64,000 bases of DNA from Candidatus Ruthia magnifica str. Cm (Calyptogena magnifica) (GCF_000015105.1 NC_008610.1:496001-560000), one strand, 5' to 3'; shown: positions 1 to 10,101, counted from the stretch's first letter. The notes: a model not told the origin generated them from the letters alone. Numbers and translations: made by a program.

Positions 1-55
1 ACAATCTAAGAAATATTGAAATATTCATATTGCTCAACAGATAAGAATAACGCCC

Positions 56-1408
56 ATGTCAGAAGTTGAAAACACTTCTTTTAAAAATTGCCTTCGAAGA
101 TTAATGACATCTTTAGAGGACTTGGAGTATGAAGAAGCCACTTCCCAACTTGCAGCTTTATATCCAGCTGAAATTGCTCGTCTATTAGAAAGTGTACCAC
201 CTAAAGGTAGAACTCAACTTTGGTTGAATATTGACTCTGAAACCCAAGGTGATATTCTTAAATATTTAAATGAAAATGTCCAATCTAAATTGTTAAGTGA
301 AATGAATGTTGACGGTATTGTAAAAGCCACAGAAGGCTTAGATATGGATGATTTGGCTGATATTGTTCCTGTATTGCCTGAATCTGCATTACACAATTTG
401 TTATTAAGGTTGGATTATAAACATAAAAACCATTTAAAACAAGTCCTGTATTATCCTGAGAATTCTGCTGGCGGTTTGATGAATATTGATATTATTACTG
501 TTCGTAGTGATGTGACAGTGCGCACAGTTATTCGTTACTTGCGCTTGTTAAAAGAAATGCCAATTGATACTGATCAGGTGTTTGTGGTTGATAGAACTTA
601 TCAATATTTGGGCTCTATTTATATTTCTACTTTGTTAACCAACGAGGCTGAGCAAAATATTGACTCACTTATTAATAAGAATTTAAGACCCATTTTAGCC
701 ACTACTAATGATAATGAAGTTGCTAGCCTTTTTGAAAAACGAAATTTAATATCCGCCCCTGTAGTTGATGAAAATAATCAACTAATTGGTCGTATTACTA
801 TTGATGATGTGGTTGATGTTATTCGTGATGAAGCTGAACATTCAGTGATGTCAATGGCAGGCTTGAATGAAGAGGAAGATGTATTTGCACCTGTTATGCA
901 AAGCACTAAGCGTCGTAGTATCTGGCTTGGTGTTAATTTGATTACAGTCTTTATTGCTGTATTTTTTATTGGTCTTTTTGAAGCCACTTTACAAGCAAAA
1001 ATTGCACTAGCAATTTTGATGCCAGTCGTAGCTTCAATGGGTGGTATTGCTGGTACTCAAACACTTATTTTGGTAACACGTGGTATTGCAATGGGCAGAG
1101 TAACAACATCTAATCTTAAAGTATTAATGAATAAAGAAGTGGCAATCGGCTTTTTTAATGGTATTGTCTGGTCTTTGGTTATTAGTGTGGCAACTTATGT
1201 TTGGTTTGCAGATTTGATGTTAAGTTTAGTGATTGCATTGGCGGTTATTGTTAATTTAATTTTTGCTGCTTTTTCAGGCGCATTTTTACCCCTATTATTA
1301 ATTAAATTCAAAATTGACCCCGCACTTGCTGGTGGTGTTATTTTGACGACAATTACTGATGTGATTGGTTTTGTGGCTTTTTTAGGATTGGCAGCGTTGG
1401 TTATTTAG
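56..1408 (+). CDS. mgtE: MgtE-family magnesium transporter
   Basis: The 450-residue product has the full MgtE layout. A soluble N-terminal MgtE domain (about residues 30-130) is followed by the signature YYPENSAGGLM, a pair of CBS domains (about 135-260, ending near IGRITIDDVVDVI), and a C-terminal membrane domain of about five helices (285-450). In this family the cytoplasmic domains sense Mg2+ and gate an inner-membrane Mg2+ channel, so that is the expected role. The ATG is preceded by only 55 bases of window, so the promoter is not visible. No frameshift or truncation is seen. The gene is convergent with the phosphohexomutase gene downstream. Confidence 0.95.
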   Translation: MSEVENTSFKNCLRRLMTSLEDLEYEEATSQLAALYPAEIARLLESVPPKGRTQLWLNIDSETQGDILKYLNENVQSKLLSEMNVDGIVKATEGLDMDDLADIVPVLPESALHNLLLRLDYKHKNHLKQVLYYPENSAGGLMNIDIITVRSDVTVRTVIRYLRLLKEMPIDTDQVFVVDRTYQYLGSIYISTLLTNEAEQNIDSLINKNLRPILATTNDNEVASLFEKRNLISAPVVDENNQLIGRITIDDVVDVIRDEAEHSVMSMAGLNEEEDVFAPVMQSTKRRSIWLGVNLITVFIAVFFIGLFEATLQAKIALAILMPVVASMGGIAGTQTLILVTRGIAMGRVTTSNLKVLMNKEVAIGFFNGIVWSLVISVATYVWFADLMLSLVIALAVIVNLIFAAFSGAFLPLLLIKFKIDPALAGGVILTTITDVIGFVAFLGLAALVI

Positions 1409-1532
1409 GATTGATATGTATTCATTAAAGGTTTTAAATGGAAATATAACTGTCTTTTAATCAAAGTTTAAATTTTTTTGTTCTCATGAAGTGATACTAT
1501 GTTGATACTTCTCGTATTTTGTAAAGTGTTTT

Positions 1533-2903
1533 TTAAAAGTCAATAAGAATATCATTATTCTTTAACCATGCTTTGAATTTTTCTTGAATTTTTTTTAAGA
1601 TTTTTTCATCATCTGCTTCAAAGCGCAACACCAAACATGGCGTGGTGTTAGAAGGGCGGACTAGCCCCCAGCTATTTTTATAATCTATGCGTACACCATC
1701 AATGGTAGTGATTTTTGCGTTTGGGAAATCAATATTTTTAGCCAATTTATTCATTGCATCAAATTGTTGACCTTGTTCGTCAAAGTGAATGTTAATCTCT
1801 GGTGTATTGATATTATCGGGTAATTCGGCAAATACTTCGGTACAAGTTTTTTCAGTTTTTGATAAGATTTCTAGTAGGCGTGATCCTGTATATAAAGCAT
1901 CATCAAACCCATACCAGCGCTCTTTAAAAAATATATGCCCACTCATTTCGCCGCCAAGTGCTGCGTTAATTTCTTTTAATTTAGCTTTAATGAAACTATG
2001 CCCTGTGCGTGACATAATTGCTTTGCCACCATGTTGAACAATGTCTTTTGGTAGTAGTGATGAGCATTTAACATCAAAGACAATTTTAGCGCCTTGATTG
2101 CGTTTGAGAATGTCTCTTGAATATAGCATCATTTGTCTATCAGCCCAAATTACGTTACCTTTGTTGTCAATTAGACCTAGTCGGTCGCCATCGCCATCAA
2201 AGGCAAAACCCATATCTGCACCTGTGCTTTTAACTTTTTTGATAATATCTTCAAGATTATGAAGCTTAGAGGGGTCAGGGTGATGGTTAGGGAAATTGCC
2301 ATCAACTAAGCAAAATAATTTTGTTACTTTAGCGCCTAGCTGCTCAAATAGTTTTGGTGCAATATTTCCTGCAATACCATTGCCTGCATCAACAATAATA
2401 CTAAGTGACCTATCTAATTTAACATCACGTGTGATACGCTCAATATAATCTTGTTCAATGTCCATCTTAATTGAAGTGCCGTGACCTGAGGAAAAATTAC
2501 TAATCTGAATACGCTGATAAAGCGCTTGAATACGTTCACTAGAAAGTGTCTCGCCTGCAATTATGATTTTAAAGCCATTATATTCTGGAGAATTGTGTGA
2601 GCCTGTAATCATCACACCTGAAGTACTGATTTTAGTATACGTTGCAAAATATACCAAAGGCGTTGGTACCATGCCAATATCCACAATATGACAACCACTT
2701 TCTTGAAGACCAACTTTTAAAGCTTGCATTAAATCTACGCCACTTAGACGACCATCACGACCAACAACAACATTACGCTCACCTTTGGCAATAGATTCAC
2801 TACCAATTGCTAAACCGATGAGGTTGACATTTTTAGGGGATAAATCTTGCTTAACAATACCACGAATATCGTAAGCTTTAAATATTGACTGCGAAATACT
2901 CAT
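1533..2903 (-). CDS. Phosphomannomutase/phosphoglucomutase (AlgC type)
   Basis: This alpha-D-phosphohexomutase interconverts hexose-6-phosphate and hexose-1-phosphate and feeds sugar nucleotides to lipopolysaccharide. Visible motifs are the phosphoserine loop TGSHNSPEYNGFK (Ser102), the Mg2+ loop DGDGD (residues 236-240), the sugar-binding GEMSGH (318-323) and a C-terminal phosphate-binding RPSNTTP (about 430). I chose the ATG at 2903, giving 456 residues beginning MSISQSIFKAYDIRG, because family members start here; an in-frame ATG at 2948 would add 15 unlikely residues. It is divergent from the rseC-like gene 58 bases away. The AlgC-type bifunctional assignment is likely but substrate preference cannot be read from sequence. 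Confidence 0.9.
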   Translation of the reverse strand: MSISQSIFKAYDIRGIVKQDLSPKNVNLIGLAIGSESIAKGERNVVVGRDGRLSGVDLMQALKVGLQESGCHIVDIGMVPTPLVYFATYTKISTSGVMITGSHNSPEYNGFKIIIAGETLSSERIQALYQRIQISNFSSGHGTSIKMDIEQDYIERITRDVKLDRSLSIIVDAGNGIAGNIAPKLFEQLGAKVTKLFCLVDGNFPNHHPDPSKLHNLEDIIKKVKSTGADMGFAFDGDGDRLGLIDNKGNVIWADRQMMLYSRDILKRNQGAKIVFDVKCSSLLPKDIVQHGGKAIMSRTGHSFIKAKLKEINAALGGEMSGHIFFKERWYGFDDALYTGSRLLEILSKTEKTCTEVFAELPDNINTPEINIHFDEQGQQFDAMNKLAKNIDFPNAKITTIDGVRIDYKNSWGLVRPSNTTPCLVLRFEADDEKILKKIQEKFKAWLKNNDILIDF

Positions 2904-2961
2904 TTTTTTGATAGAATAACGTAAAAGTAAAAGACTTATTTTAAACATAAAGGTTAATTAA

Positions 2962-3339
2962 GTGAAAGAACAGTTCGAAGTTATTGAGATTGATAATGAA
3001 ATAATGACACTTAAAGTTAATCAAACAGGTGGTTGTCATAGTTGTGAAGCGAGTAGTGGCTGTGGTACAGGTATATTGGCTAATTATTTTAATCAGTATT
3101 CTGTTTTTAACAAGCCATACCAAAATGGTGTATCAGTGGGTGATTTTGTAACATTAGAAATTTCCTCAAGTGAATTATTTTTGCGTGCATTTATGCTTTA
3201 TATTGCTCCGATATTGACCTTATTTTTAGGCGCTGCTATTGGTATGGCGTTTTTTCCTCAACAAGAGTTCTGGCATATTTTATTTTCAGGTATTGGCCTT
3301 ATTGTAATGTTATTTAGTTGTCGATGGTTTTTCAAGTAG
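2962..3339 (+). CDS. rseC: RseC/MucC-family integral membrane protein
   Basis: The 125-residue protein has the RseC/MucC arrangement. A short N-terminal region carries three cysteines (C25, C28, C34 in GGCHSCEASSGCG), followed by two hydrophobic segments (about 74-99 and 104-125). RseC homologues act in sigma-E regulation or as part of SoxR-reducing and electron-transfer systems. The start is GTG at 2962. There is no rpoE or rseA/B next to it, so a sigma-E role here is uncertain; a redox role linked to the Cys cluster is equally possible. The family call is firm and the function is open. Confidence 0.8.
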   Translation: MKEQFEVIEIDNEIMTLKVNQTGGCHSCEASSGCGTGILANYFNQYSVFNKPYQNGVSVGDFVTLEISSSELFLRAFMLYIAPILTLFLGAAIGMAFFPQQEFWHILFSGIGLIVMLFSCRWFFK

Positions 3340-3423
3340 AAACTTTTATTTAATTTAAATGGTTATTTTCTTTTCTATAAAAATGCTTATGTTTCGTTAA
3401 TTTATGGATAATTAAACCATTTA

Positions 3424-3429
3424 TATAAT
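3424..3429 (+). promoter_or_regulatory. Possible -10 box for aceE
   Basis: A TATAAT hexamer lies 15 bases before the aceE ATG, with a weak -35 candidate (TTTATG at 3401-3406) 17 bases upstream. If this is the promoter, the leader is very short and there is no clear Shine-Dalgarno sequence before the ATG at 3445. The local sequence is so AT-rich that chance is a real alternative. Confidence 0.35.
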
Positions 3430-3444
3430 ATAAATTCTTAAATT

Positions 3445-6096
3445 ATGCCAGGTCAAGACATCGATCCTTTAGAAACCCAAGAATGGTTAGAAGCTTTTAA
3501 ATCTGTTGCTCGTGTTGAAGGCGATGATCGTGCTAAGTTTTTATTAAATCAATTAATGGACATGGCACATCATGAAGGTATGGATTTACCAACGGGTGTT
3601 AATACCTCCTATCTCAACAGTATTTCCAAAGAAAAAGAAGTAGCAACAGACATTAATGCAGACATTGAAGAGAGAATTTCAGCCATTATCCGTTGGAATG
3701 CAATGGTAATGGTTGTGAAGGCTAATCAATTACCATATGATTTAGGTGGACATATTGCTTCATTTGCATCAAGTGCAACTTTGTACGAAGTTGGTTTTAA
3801 CCATTTTTATCGTGGTCCTGACGCTGAGCAAGGTGCAGATTTGATTTTCTTTCAAGGGCATATTTCACCAGGTATTTATTCTCGTGCTTATTTAGAAGGT
3901 CGCTTGACTGAAGCACAAATGTTGAAGTTCCGTCAAGAGGTTGGAAAGGAGGGATTATCTTCTTATCCACACCCATGGCTAATGCCAGATTTTTGGCAGT
4001 TTCCAACAGTGTCAATGGGTTTAGGGCCAATTATGGCAATTTATCAAGCGCGGTTTATGAAATATCTTCATCATCGTGAAATTAAACAAACTAACAAGCG
4101 CACTGTTTGGGCATATTTAGGCGATGGAGAAACTGATGAGCCAGAATCATTAGGCGCTATTTCAATGGCAGGCCGTGAAAAGTTAGATAATCTTATTTTT
4201 GTTATTAATTGTAATCTTCAGCGTCTTGATGGGCCTGTGCGTGGTAATGGTAAAATCATTCAAGAGTTGGAGGGTATGTTTCGTGGTGCAGGTTGGAATG
4301 TGATTAAGGTTATTTGGGGTGGCAAGTGGGATGCATTATTTGCTAAAGATACTCAAGGGCTTTTAAAAAAACGCATGGAAGAAGTTGTGGATGGTGAATA
4401 TCAGGCTTACAAAGCCAAAGATGGTGCCTATGTACGTAAGCATTTTTTTGGTAAGTATCCTGAATTATTAGCCATGGTTGAGCACATGAGTGATGATGAA
4501 ATTTATCATCTTAATCGTGGTGGTCATGATCCTTATAAGGTATTCCAAGCTTATCATGCAGCTAAAGCATGTCATGATAAGCCAACAGTTATTTTAGCTA
4601 AAACTGTTAAAGGTTATGGCATGGGTGAAGCAGGAGAAGGTCAAAATACGACACACTCTCAGAAAAAATTAGGACTTAAACAAGTTGAAATTTTTGCCAA
4701 ACGTTTTGATGTGCCAGTTACTGAAGAAGATGTTAAAGCTTTAAATTTTTACAAGCCAGCACCTGATAGTGAAGAAATGGTTTATATGCGAGCTAGACGT
4801 GAAAAACTGGGCGGCTCATTACCAGTACGTGCATTTGACTTAGAACAAATAAAAATACCTGAATTGAGTGTGTTTGAAACACTACTCAAATCCAGTAACA
4901 ATCGTAAAATGTCAACTACAATGGCACTTAATCGAGTGATGACGTTACTAGTTCGAGATAAGCAATTAGGTCCTAAGATTGTACCGATCATTCCTGATGA
5001 AGCGCGTACTTTTGGTATGGAAGGCTTGTTTAGACAATTGGGTATTTATTCTGCTTCTGGACAACTTTATCAGCCTGAAGATTCAGACAAGGTTATGTGG
5101 TACAAGGAGGATAAAAAAGGTCAAGTTTTGCAGGAAGGTATTAATGAAGCTGGTGCAATTTCTAATTGGATTGCTGCAGCTACAGCTTATGCAACACATA
5201 ACACCACCATGATTCCGTTTTATATTTATTACTCAAAATTTGGTTTTCAACGTGTTGGAGATTTGGCTTGGGCAGCAGGGGACATGCAAGCTAAAGGCTT
5301 TTTAATTGGTGGTATAGCAGGGCGTACAACGCTTAATGGTGAAGGTTTGCAGCATCAAGATGGTGATTCTCAATTGGTGGCAAATACAATTCCAAATTGT
5401 GTTTCTTATGACCCAACTTATAGCTACGAATTAACGGTCATTATTCGTTCTGGACTTTATAGAATGTATGAAAAACATGAAAATATTTTTTATTACATCA
5501 CCACAATGAATGAATTATACACACACCCAGAAATGCCAAAAAATACTGAAGAAGGTATTATTAAAGGCATGTATAAACTAAGTGTCATTGGTAAGAGTAC
5601 TACACAAGTACAGTTAATGGGCTCTGGAACCATTTTAAGAGAAGTGGAAAAAGCCGCACAGATGTTAGCTGATGATTGGAATGTGAAATCCAGTATTTGG
5701 TCGGTGACAAGTTTTAACGAATTAACACGTGAAGCACAAGCTATTGATAGAGTGAATCGTTTTAATACAACCAGTATTGCACAAGTGCCTTATATTACAA
5801 AATGTTTAGAAAATGCCAAAGGCCCAGTCATTGTAGCAACTGATTACATGCGTAATTTTGCTGAGCAAGTGCGTAAGTATGTACCTAATCGATATGAAGT
5901 ATTAGGTACAGATGGTTTTGGACGCTCTGATTCAAGAGCCGCACTTAGAGAATTCTTTGAGGTTGATGCTAGATATGTAACGATAGCAACATTAAAATCA
6001 CTTGTAGATGAAGGTGAAATTGAAATCTCAATTGTCGCAAAAGCGATTGAAAAATATAAGCTCAATATCAATAAGCCCAATCCAATGACGGTATAA
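3445..6096 (+). CDS. aceE: Pyruvate dehydrogenase E1 component, homodimeric type
   Basis: The 883-residue length matches the E. coli type E1 (about 887). The thiamine diphosphate/Mg2+ motif is clear: GDGETDEPESLG followed about 30 residues later by NCNLQRLDGPVRGN. E1 decarboxylates pyruvate and transfers the acetyl group to the lipoyl domain of AceF, making acetyl-CoA in the cytoplasm. The reading frame is intact throughout. Unusually, aceF and lpd do not follow; the downstream DNA holds a 57-codon ORF and then decayed sequence, so E2 and E3 must be encoded elsewhere if the complex works. Confidence 0.97.
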   Translation: MPGQDIDPLETQEWLEAFKSVARVEGDDRAKFLLNQLMDMAHHEGMDLPTGVNTSYLNSISKEKEVATDINADIEERISAIIRWNAMVMVVKANQLPYDLGGHIASFASSATLYEVGFNHFYRGPDAEQGADLIFFQGHISPGIYSRAYLEGRLTEAQMLKFRQEVGKEGLSSYPHPWLMPDFWQFPTVSMGLGPIMAIYQARFMKYLHHREIKQTNKRTVWAYLGDGETDEPESLGAISMAGREKLDNLIFVINCNLQRLDGPVRGNGKIIQELEGMFRGAGWNVIKVIWGGKWDALFAKDTQGLLKKRMEEVVDGEYQAYKAKDGAYVRKHFFGKYPELLAMVEHMSDDEIYHLNRGGHDPYKVFQAYHAAKACHDKPTVILAKTVKGYGMGEAGEGQNTTHSQKKLGLKQVEIFAKRFDVPVTEEDVKALNFYKPAPDSEEMVYMRARREKLGGSLPVRAFDLEQIKIPELSVFETLLKSSNNRKMSTTMALNRVMTLLVRDKQLGPKIVPIIPDEARTFGMEGLFRQLGIYSASGQLYQPEDSDKVMWYKEDKKGQVLQEGINEAGAISNWIAAATAYATHNTTMIPFYIYYSKFGFQRVGDLAWAAGDMQAKGFLIGGIAGRTTLNGEGLQHQDGDSQLVANTIPNCVSYDPTYSYELTVIIRSGLYRMYEKHENIFYYITTMNELYTHPEMPKNTEEGIIKGMYKLSVIGKSTTQVQLMGSGTILREVEKAAQMLADDWNVKSSIWSVTSFNELTREAQAIDRVNRFNTTSIAQVPYITKCLENAKGPVIVATDYMRNFAEQVRKYVPNRYEVLGTDGFGRSDSRAALREFFEVDARYVTIATLKSLVDEGEIEISIVAKAIEKYKLNINKPNPMTV

Positions 6097-6121
6097 GTTT
6101 TAAATTAAGATAGGAAAAAAC

Positions 6122-6295
6122 ATGATTCAAATAAGTGAAGTGAACTTAAGAAAATTAGGTGTAATTATGAAATTTAAAGATCTAATAATGCTAATTAATG
6201 ATGATTATGATTACACACTAACTGTATTTACCAATGATGAATTAGAAAATACAGTAGATGAGAATCAAGACAACGCTAAATTACTTTGCTACTAA
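6122..6295 (+). CDS. Small hypothetical ORF (57 aa)
   Basis: An open frame of 57 codons begins at an ATG preceded by AGGA with a six-base spacer, 25 bases after the aceE stop. The product is acidic in its second half, including ENTVDENQDN, and has no signal peptide, membrane segment or motif that I recognise. It is not an AceF lipoyl domain, which is what one would expect after aceE. It may be a real small protein co-transcribed with aceE or a remnant of a lost gene. Confidence 0.3.
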   Translation: MIQISEVNLRKLGVIMKFKDLIMLINDDYDYTLTVFTNDELENTVDENQDNAKLLCY

Positions 6296-6425
6296 TTAAT
6301 AGTACTAGAAACACCACATTGTTTTGGTCAACACCAAGAAGTATTTAGGACTACGTATAGTAACTTACATAGTAATATTTGTAACTTTATTACTTATGGC
6401 TGGGATAGATTGACTTTTGATGTTT

Positions 6426-6890
6426 CTATGTTGAATCGTAAATAGGTAGCAACCATTGTTCAAATAATTGGTAAGTTGTCAAATGCGGCGTCTGGTTGTT
6501 TGGTTGTTTATGACGACTCTCTTGAGTATTGTTAGATTGTCTAATTTTTATGGATAAATGTTTAAGTATTTCTTCCAATTCATCAATTTTTTTAGTTTGA
6601 CGAAATGCCACATTGTTTAACGTCTCAATAGCATGTTCAAAGTGAACTAGTTTTTTTCTAATTCTATTATTTTTTATCCACAGCACTTTCCCGCTATATT
6701 CATAAACACCAAAACCAATCAATACAAGAATAATACCGCTTAATTGCACATTAGTTAAGGTTTTATGATTAAGTGTTGAGCTAAGTAATAACGCAAATCC
6801 AGGCGTAATAAGTGATTACAGTGCTATAAATAATAGAGAAGTTAGCTTTGGATATTGTTTCCAGTTAAGAGTCAACTGATTATAAATAAA
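6426..6890 (-). pseudogene. Decayed EamA/DMT-family transporter, C-terminal part
   Basis: Reading the minus strand from about 6890, the phrases LTLNWKQYPKLTSLLFIAL, then a stop, then SLITPGFALLLSS and VQLSGIILVLIGFGVYEY follow in one frame. This matches the last two membrane helices of EamA drug/metabolite transporters (pattern TPVFALLLG then GAALILAGV). The N-terminal eight helices are gone. An open frame of 107 codons (6426-6749) begins inside the last helix and continues into a basic, coiled-coil-like tail that is not typical of the family. The gene is broken; whether the 107-codon piece is translated is unknown. Confidence 0.6.
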
Positions 6891-7160
6891 GGTGTATTTA
6901 TTATGAGTGCGTTAGTTGTTTGTTTCAAGTGCTGATATGTACACATTAATATATTTGTTTTACCGAGATAAATGCTTGAAAAGCCATGGTTTTAGTCATT
7001 TAGTACTCCTGGAATGAGTAGGTTTGAGGTGTTTAATAATGAATACAAGTCTAAGCAAAGCCAATTATTTTACTAAAACTCTTACTCTTGAGGTAAATAA
7101 TACCAGATGACAATCACTAATAAAAAGACTGAAATTATTTGTATGATAATAAGCTAACCA
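6891..7160. other. Intergenic, no identifiable gene
   Basis: I see no open frame, RNA gene or repeat here beyond the edge of the EamA remnant. It is probably residual DNA from erased sequence. Confidence 0.4.
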
Positions 7161-7189
7161 TATTAAACCACCCATTGGGTGGTTTAATA
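7161..7189 (-). terminator. Perfect 13-bp hairpin downstream of pnp
   Basis: TATTAAACCACCC and GGGTGGTTTAATA form a perfect 13-base-pair stem around ATT, 21 bases beyond the pnp stop. The position suits transcription termination or 3' end protection for the pnp transcript. There is no clean U tract on the minus strand after the stem, so an RNA-stabilising role is as likely as intrinsic termination. Confidence 0.6.
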
Positions 7190-7210
7190 CAAAACTAATT
7201 AGTTTTTAAG

Positions 7211-9298
7211 TTACTTTTCTAATAATACTTTACGAGATAATTTAATACGGCCTCTGTCTAAACTTAAGACTTTAACGTCAATTTCATCACCTTCTTTAAG
7301 GTGATTTTCTACTTTATCAACGCGTTCATGGGCAATTTCAGAGATATGTAACAAGCCATCTTGATTAGGTTTAATATTAATAAAAGCACCAAAATCAACA
7401 ATTTTAACAACCTTGCCAGTGTAAACTTTACCTATCTTAGGTGTGGTAGTCACATCTTTTACCATTTGCATGGCTGTGTCAAAAGATTTTTGGTCATTGG
7501 AAAAAATATTAACATTACCATTATCATCCACATCAACACTAGCACTAGAAGTTGAAATGATACCTTTAATGGTTTCTCCGCCTTTGCCAATTAAATCACG
7601 GATTTTATCAGTTTGAATTTTAATAACGGCAGTTTTAGGTGTATTTTTGTTTGACGTGTTAGGTTCGCAAATGACTTGATTCATTTGCCCTAAAATATTC
7701 AATCTTGCTTCTTTGGCTTGTTTTAAAGCAATCTCCATAATTTCACGAGTGATGCCTTGGATTTTAATGTCCATTTGTAATGCATTTATACCACGTGATG
7801 TACCAGCTACTTTAAAGTCCATATCACCTAAGTGATCCTCATCGCCTAAAATGTCAGTCAATATGGTAAATCTATCACCTTCTTTAACCAAACCCATAGC
7901 AATACCAGCAACTGGTGCTTTGATTGGAACGCCTGCATCCATTAATGATAATGACGCACCACAAATACTGGCCATAGAGCTAGAACCATTAGATTCAGTA
8001 ATTTCTGATACCACACGAACTGTATATGGAAATTCTTCAATTGAAGGTAAACAAGCAGCAATACCACGGCGCACTAAACGACCATGGCCAATTTCACGAC
8101 GTTTGGTGGTGCCTACACGACCAATTTCACCCACGCAGTATGGTGGGAAGTTGTAATGCAATAAAAAGTAATCATTTTGACGTTCAGAAGATTCTAATTT
8201 TTCAATTAACTGAGCTTCACGTTTAGAACCTAGTGTGGTTACCACTAAAGCTTGCGTTTCACCACGAGTAAACAAAGCAGAACCATGTGTATTTTCTAAA
8301 ACGCCTGTTTCTATTTTTAACTCGCGAACGGTTTCATTATCACGACCATCGATACGTGGATCGTTATTTAAGATACGCTCACGTACAGTTGATTTCTCAA
8401 CTTTATTAAAGTATTTGCTGACTTCATCAATAGAATTTCCATTTTTATCTTCATTTACTAACGCTTCAATTGCAGCTGTTTTTATTTCACCGACTTTGAC
8501 ATGACGGTTAAGTTTTTCTTTAATTTTGTAGGCTTCGTTAATCTGCTTACCAAATTGTGATTTGATATTGCTTAACAAGACTTCGTTAGTAGCAGGTGCT
8601 TCCCAATCCCATTTTTGTACACCAACTTGTGTGACAAACTCAGCAATATTGGTAATGGCAACTTGGTATTGTTCATGTGCGTATATAATCGCATCTAGTA
8701 TAATCTTTTCAGAAAGCTCGCTCGCTTCTGATTCAACCATTAATATCGCCTTATCAGTGCCTGCAACCACCATATCTAAATCTGAATCAACCAGTTCAGT
8801 ATAAGTTGGGTTAAGGGTGTATTTTCCATTAGAATAACCAACACGAGCACTACCAATTGGCCCGTTAAACGGAATGCCAGAAATGCTTAGCGCGGCAGAT
8901 ACACCTAACATTGAAATAATATCTGGATCAACCTCTGAGTTTGCAGAAATAACTGTAATAAGTACTTGTACTTCGTTCATGAAACCGTTTGGAAACAGGG
9001 GGCGAATGGGACGGTCAATCAGTCTAGAAGTTAGTGTTTCTTTCTCGCTAGGTCTTGCTTCACGTTTTAAGAAACCGCCAGGAATTTTGCCAGCTGCGTA
9101 AGTTTTTTCAATATAATCAACAGATAACGGAAAAAAATCTTGCCCAGGATGCATTTTTTTAGAACCAACAACTGTTACCAATACTTGCGTGTCATCCATG
9201 CTTACTAATACTGCACCATGTGCTTGCCTGGCAATACGACCTGTTTCTAATGTAATTGTGTGCTTGCCCATGACAAAGCTTTTTGTGTTAATACCCAT
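7211..9298 (-). CDS. pnp: Polyribonucleotide nucleotidyltransferase (PNPase)
   Basis: The 695-residue protein carries two RNase PH-like domains (about 1-220 and 310-540), a KH domain with the loop IGKGGETI (about 560-620) and a C-terminal S1 domain (about 620-690, including VDFGAFINI and [10 protein letters not shown]). PNPase degrades RNA 3' to 5' with phosphate, alone or in the degradosome. A strong GGAGG stands four bases before the ATG. The usual upstream neighbour rpsO is absent; instead about 600 bases without a recognisable gene lie upstream. Confidence 0.97.
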   Translation of the reverse strand: MGINTKSFVMGKHTITLETGRIARQAHGAVLVSMDDTQVLVTVVGSKKMHPGQDFFPLSVDYIEKTYAAGKIPGGFLKREARPSEKETLTSRLIDRPIRPLFPNGFMNEVQVLITVISANSEVDPDIISMLGVSAALSISGIPFNGPIGSARVGYSNGKYTLNPTYTELVDSDLDMVVAGTDKAILMVESEASELSEKIILDAIIYAHEQYQVAITNIAEFVTQVGVQKWDWEAPATNEVLLSNIKSQFGKQINEAYKIKEKLNRHVKVGEIKTAAIEALVNEDKNGNSIDEVSKYFNKVEKSTVRERILNNDPRIDGRDNETVRELKIETGVLENTHGSALFTRGETQALVVTTLGSKREAQLIEKLESSERQNDYFLLHYNFPPYCVGEIGRVGTTKRREIGHGRLVRRGIAACLPSIEEFPYTVRVVSEITESNGSSSMASICGASLSLMDAGVPIKAPVAGIAMGLVKEGDRFTILTDILGDEDHLGDMDFKVAGTSRGINALQMDIKIQGITREIMEIALKQAKEARLNILGQMNQVICEPNTSNKNTPKTAVIKIQTDKIRDLIGKGGETIKGIISTSSASVDVDDNGNVNIFSNDQKSFDTAMQMVKDVTTTPKIGKVYTGKVVKIVDFGAFINIKPNQDGLLHISEIAHERVDKVENHLKEGDEIDVKVLSLDRGRIKLSRKVLLEK

Positions 9299-9458
9299 GA
9301 AACCTCCAAATAAAAGTTAAAAATAAGTTTATGGTTTGAACCTAATAAGCTTTATTTGAAATATATTCTAAGTACTGAAATAAGCAAATTTTTCTTTGCC
9401 TATAGTGAACACATTTTTAGATAAAACTTAAACTCAAATTAAACCATAAAACGAGGTC

Positions 9459-9486
9459 ATTATACCCACGACAAAATATGGCCAAA
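9459..9486 (-). promoter_or_regulatory. Putative pnp promoter
   Basis: On the minus strand a perfect -10 box TATAAT (9459-9464) follows a weak -35 (TTTGGC, 9481-9486) with a 16-base spacer. Transcription from here would give a leader of about 150 bases before pnp, room for the autoregulatory leader structure known for this gene in E. coli. Confidence 0.4.
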
Positions 9487-9920
9487 TTTAATATTGGACT
9501 GTTTGCTAGTGCTTTTGATTGTTTTTAAATTATTTTTTATATAATCAGACCCTAAATTTTCTCTTTAAGCAGGGTGAAGAGGGTGAATGAAAGAAAAAGA
9601 CAATTATACTGATTATGTTGCTATTTTTCGGTATTATTGGTAGGAAAGTGTTTTGGCTCTTGGGTGTGTTCAATTAATATTGTGCCTGTACTGTTAATTA
9701 AGCATACAAAACGAAAGTGGTGGCATTTTTAATAAAATGCGTTATTGACTGTTAGAAATGAATTTGTTATTAGTGTAGTTAAGAAGTGTACTTGTTTGGA
9801 AATTGGTTTGAGAGCCTAATGTTTATGTTAATGAAAGTTGATTGTTAATGATTTAAAGTTGCTATTGTTTTTAATGAATAAATTTAATTGATATTGGTAT
9901 TTTTTGAAGAGAATAAATAA
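9487..9920. other. Intergenic, no identifiable gene
   Basis: Neither strand gives an open frame or a recognisable protein fragment. It lies between the pnp promoter region and the fossil secretion genes and is probably decayed sequence. Confidence 0.4.
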
Positions 9921-10010
9921 ATGAGTATTACAAGAAGAGCGTTTATAAAAAATAGCGCAATAGTAGTCACTGTAATAACTACTTGCATGACAATAGCAAG
10001 TGTATTGTGA
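9921..10010 (+). other. Tat-signal-like 29-residue ORF, probable gene remnant
   Basis: The ORF reads MSITRRAFIKNSAIVV and continues with a hydrophobic run before a TGA. A paired arginine followed by an aromatic residue, a basic/polar stretch and a hydrophobic core is the pattern of a twin-arginine export signal. Nothing recognisable follows in any frame. It may be the surviving 5' end of an exported redox-protein gene, or chance. Confidence 0.3.
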
Positions 10011-10077
10011 TTTAATAAGTTCAATATTCCAGAGTGACTAAAACTTCAATTAAGGGTAAAACCATTTATGATAAATA

Positions 10078-10101
10078 CCATATCAACATTCATTGATATG
10101 G
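10078..10101. repeat. 9-bp perfect hairpin
   Basis: CCATATCAA and TTGATATGG flank a six-base loop. The hairpin sits inside decayed DNA near the 3' limit of the gspF fossil and has no good T tract. It may be an old terminator. Confidence 0.3.

Noticed and set aside
1789-2037. Open frame on the plus strand opposite the phosphohexomutase gene
   Set aside because: It is an antisense shadow of a gene with clear catalytic motifs; the product has no recognisable feature.
2941-3123. Minus-strand 60-codon ORF over rseC
   Set aside because: Thr-rich low-complexity antisense reading of the rseC-like gene; no independent signals.
7851-9101. Several plus-strand open frames opposite pnp
   Set aside because: They mirror the codon pattern of pnp, overlap one another and have no ribosome-binding site or family.
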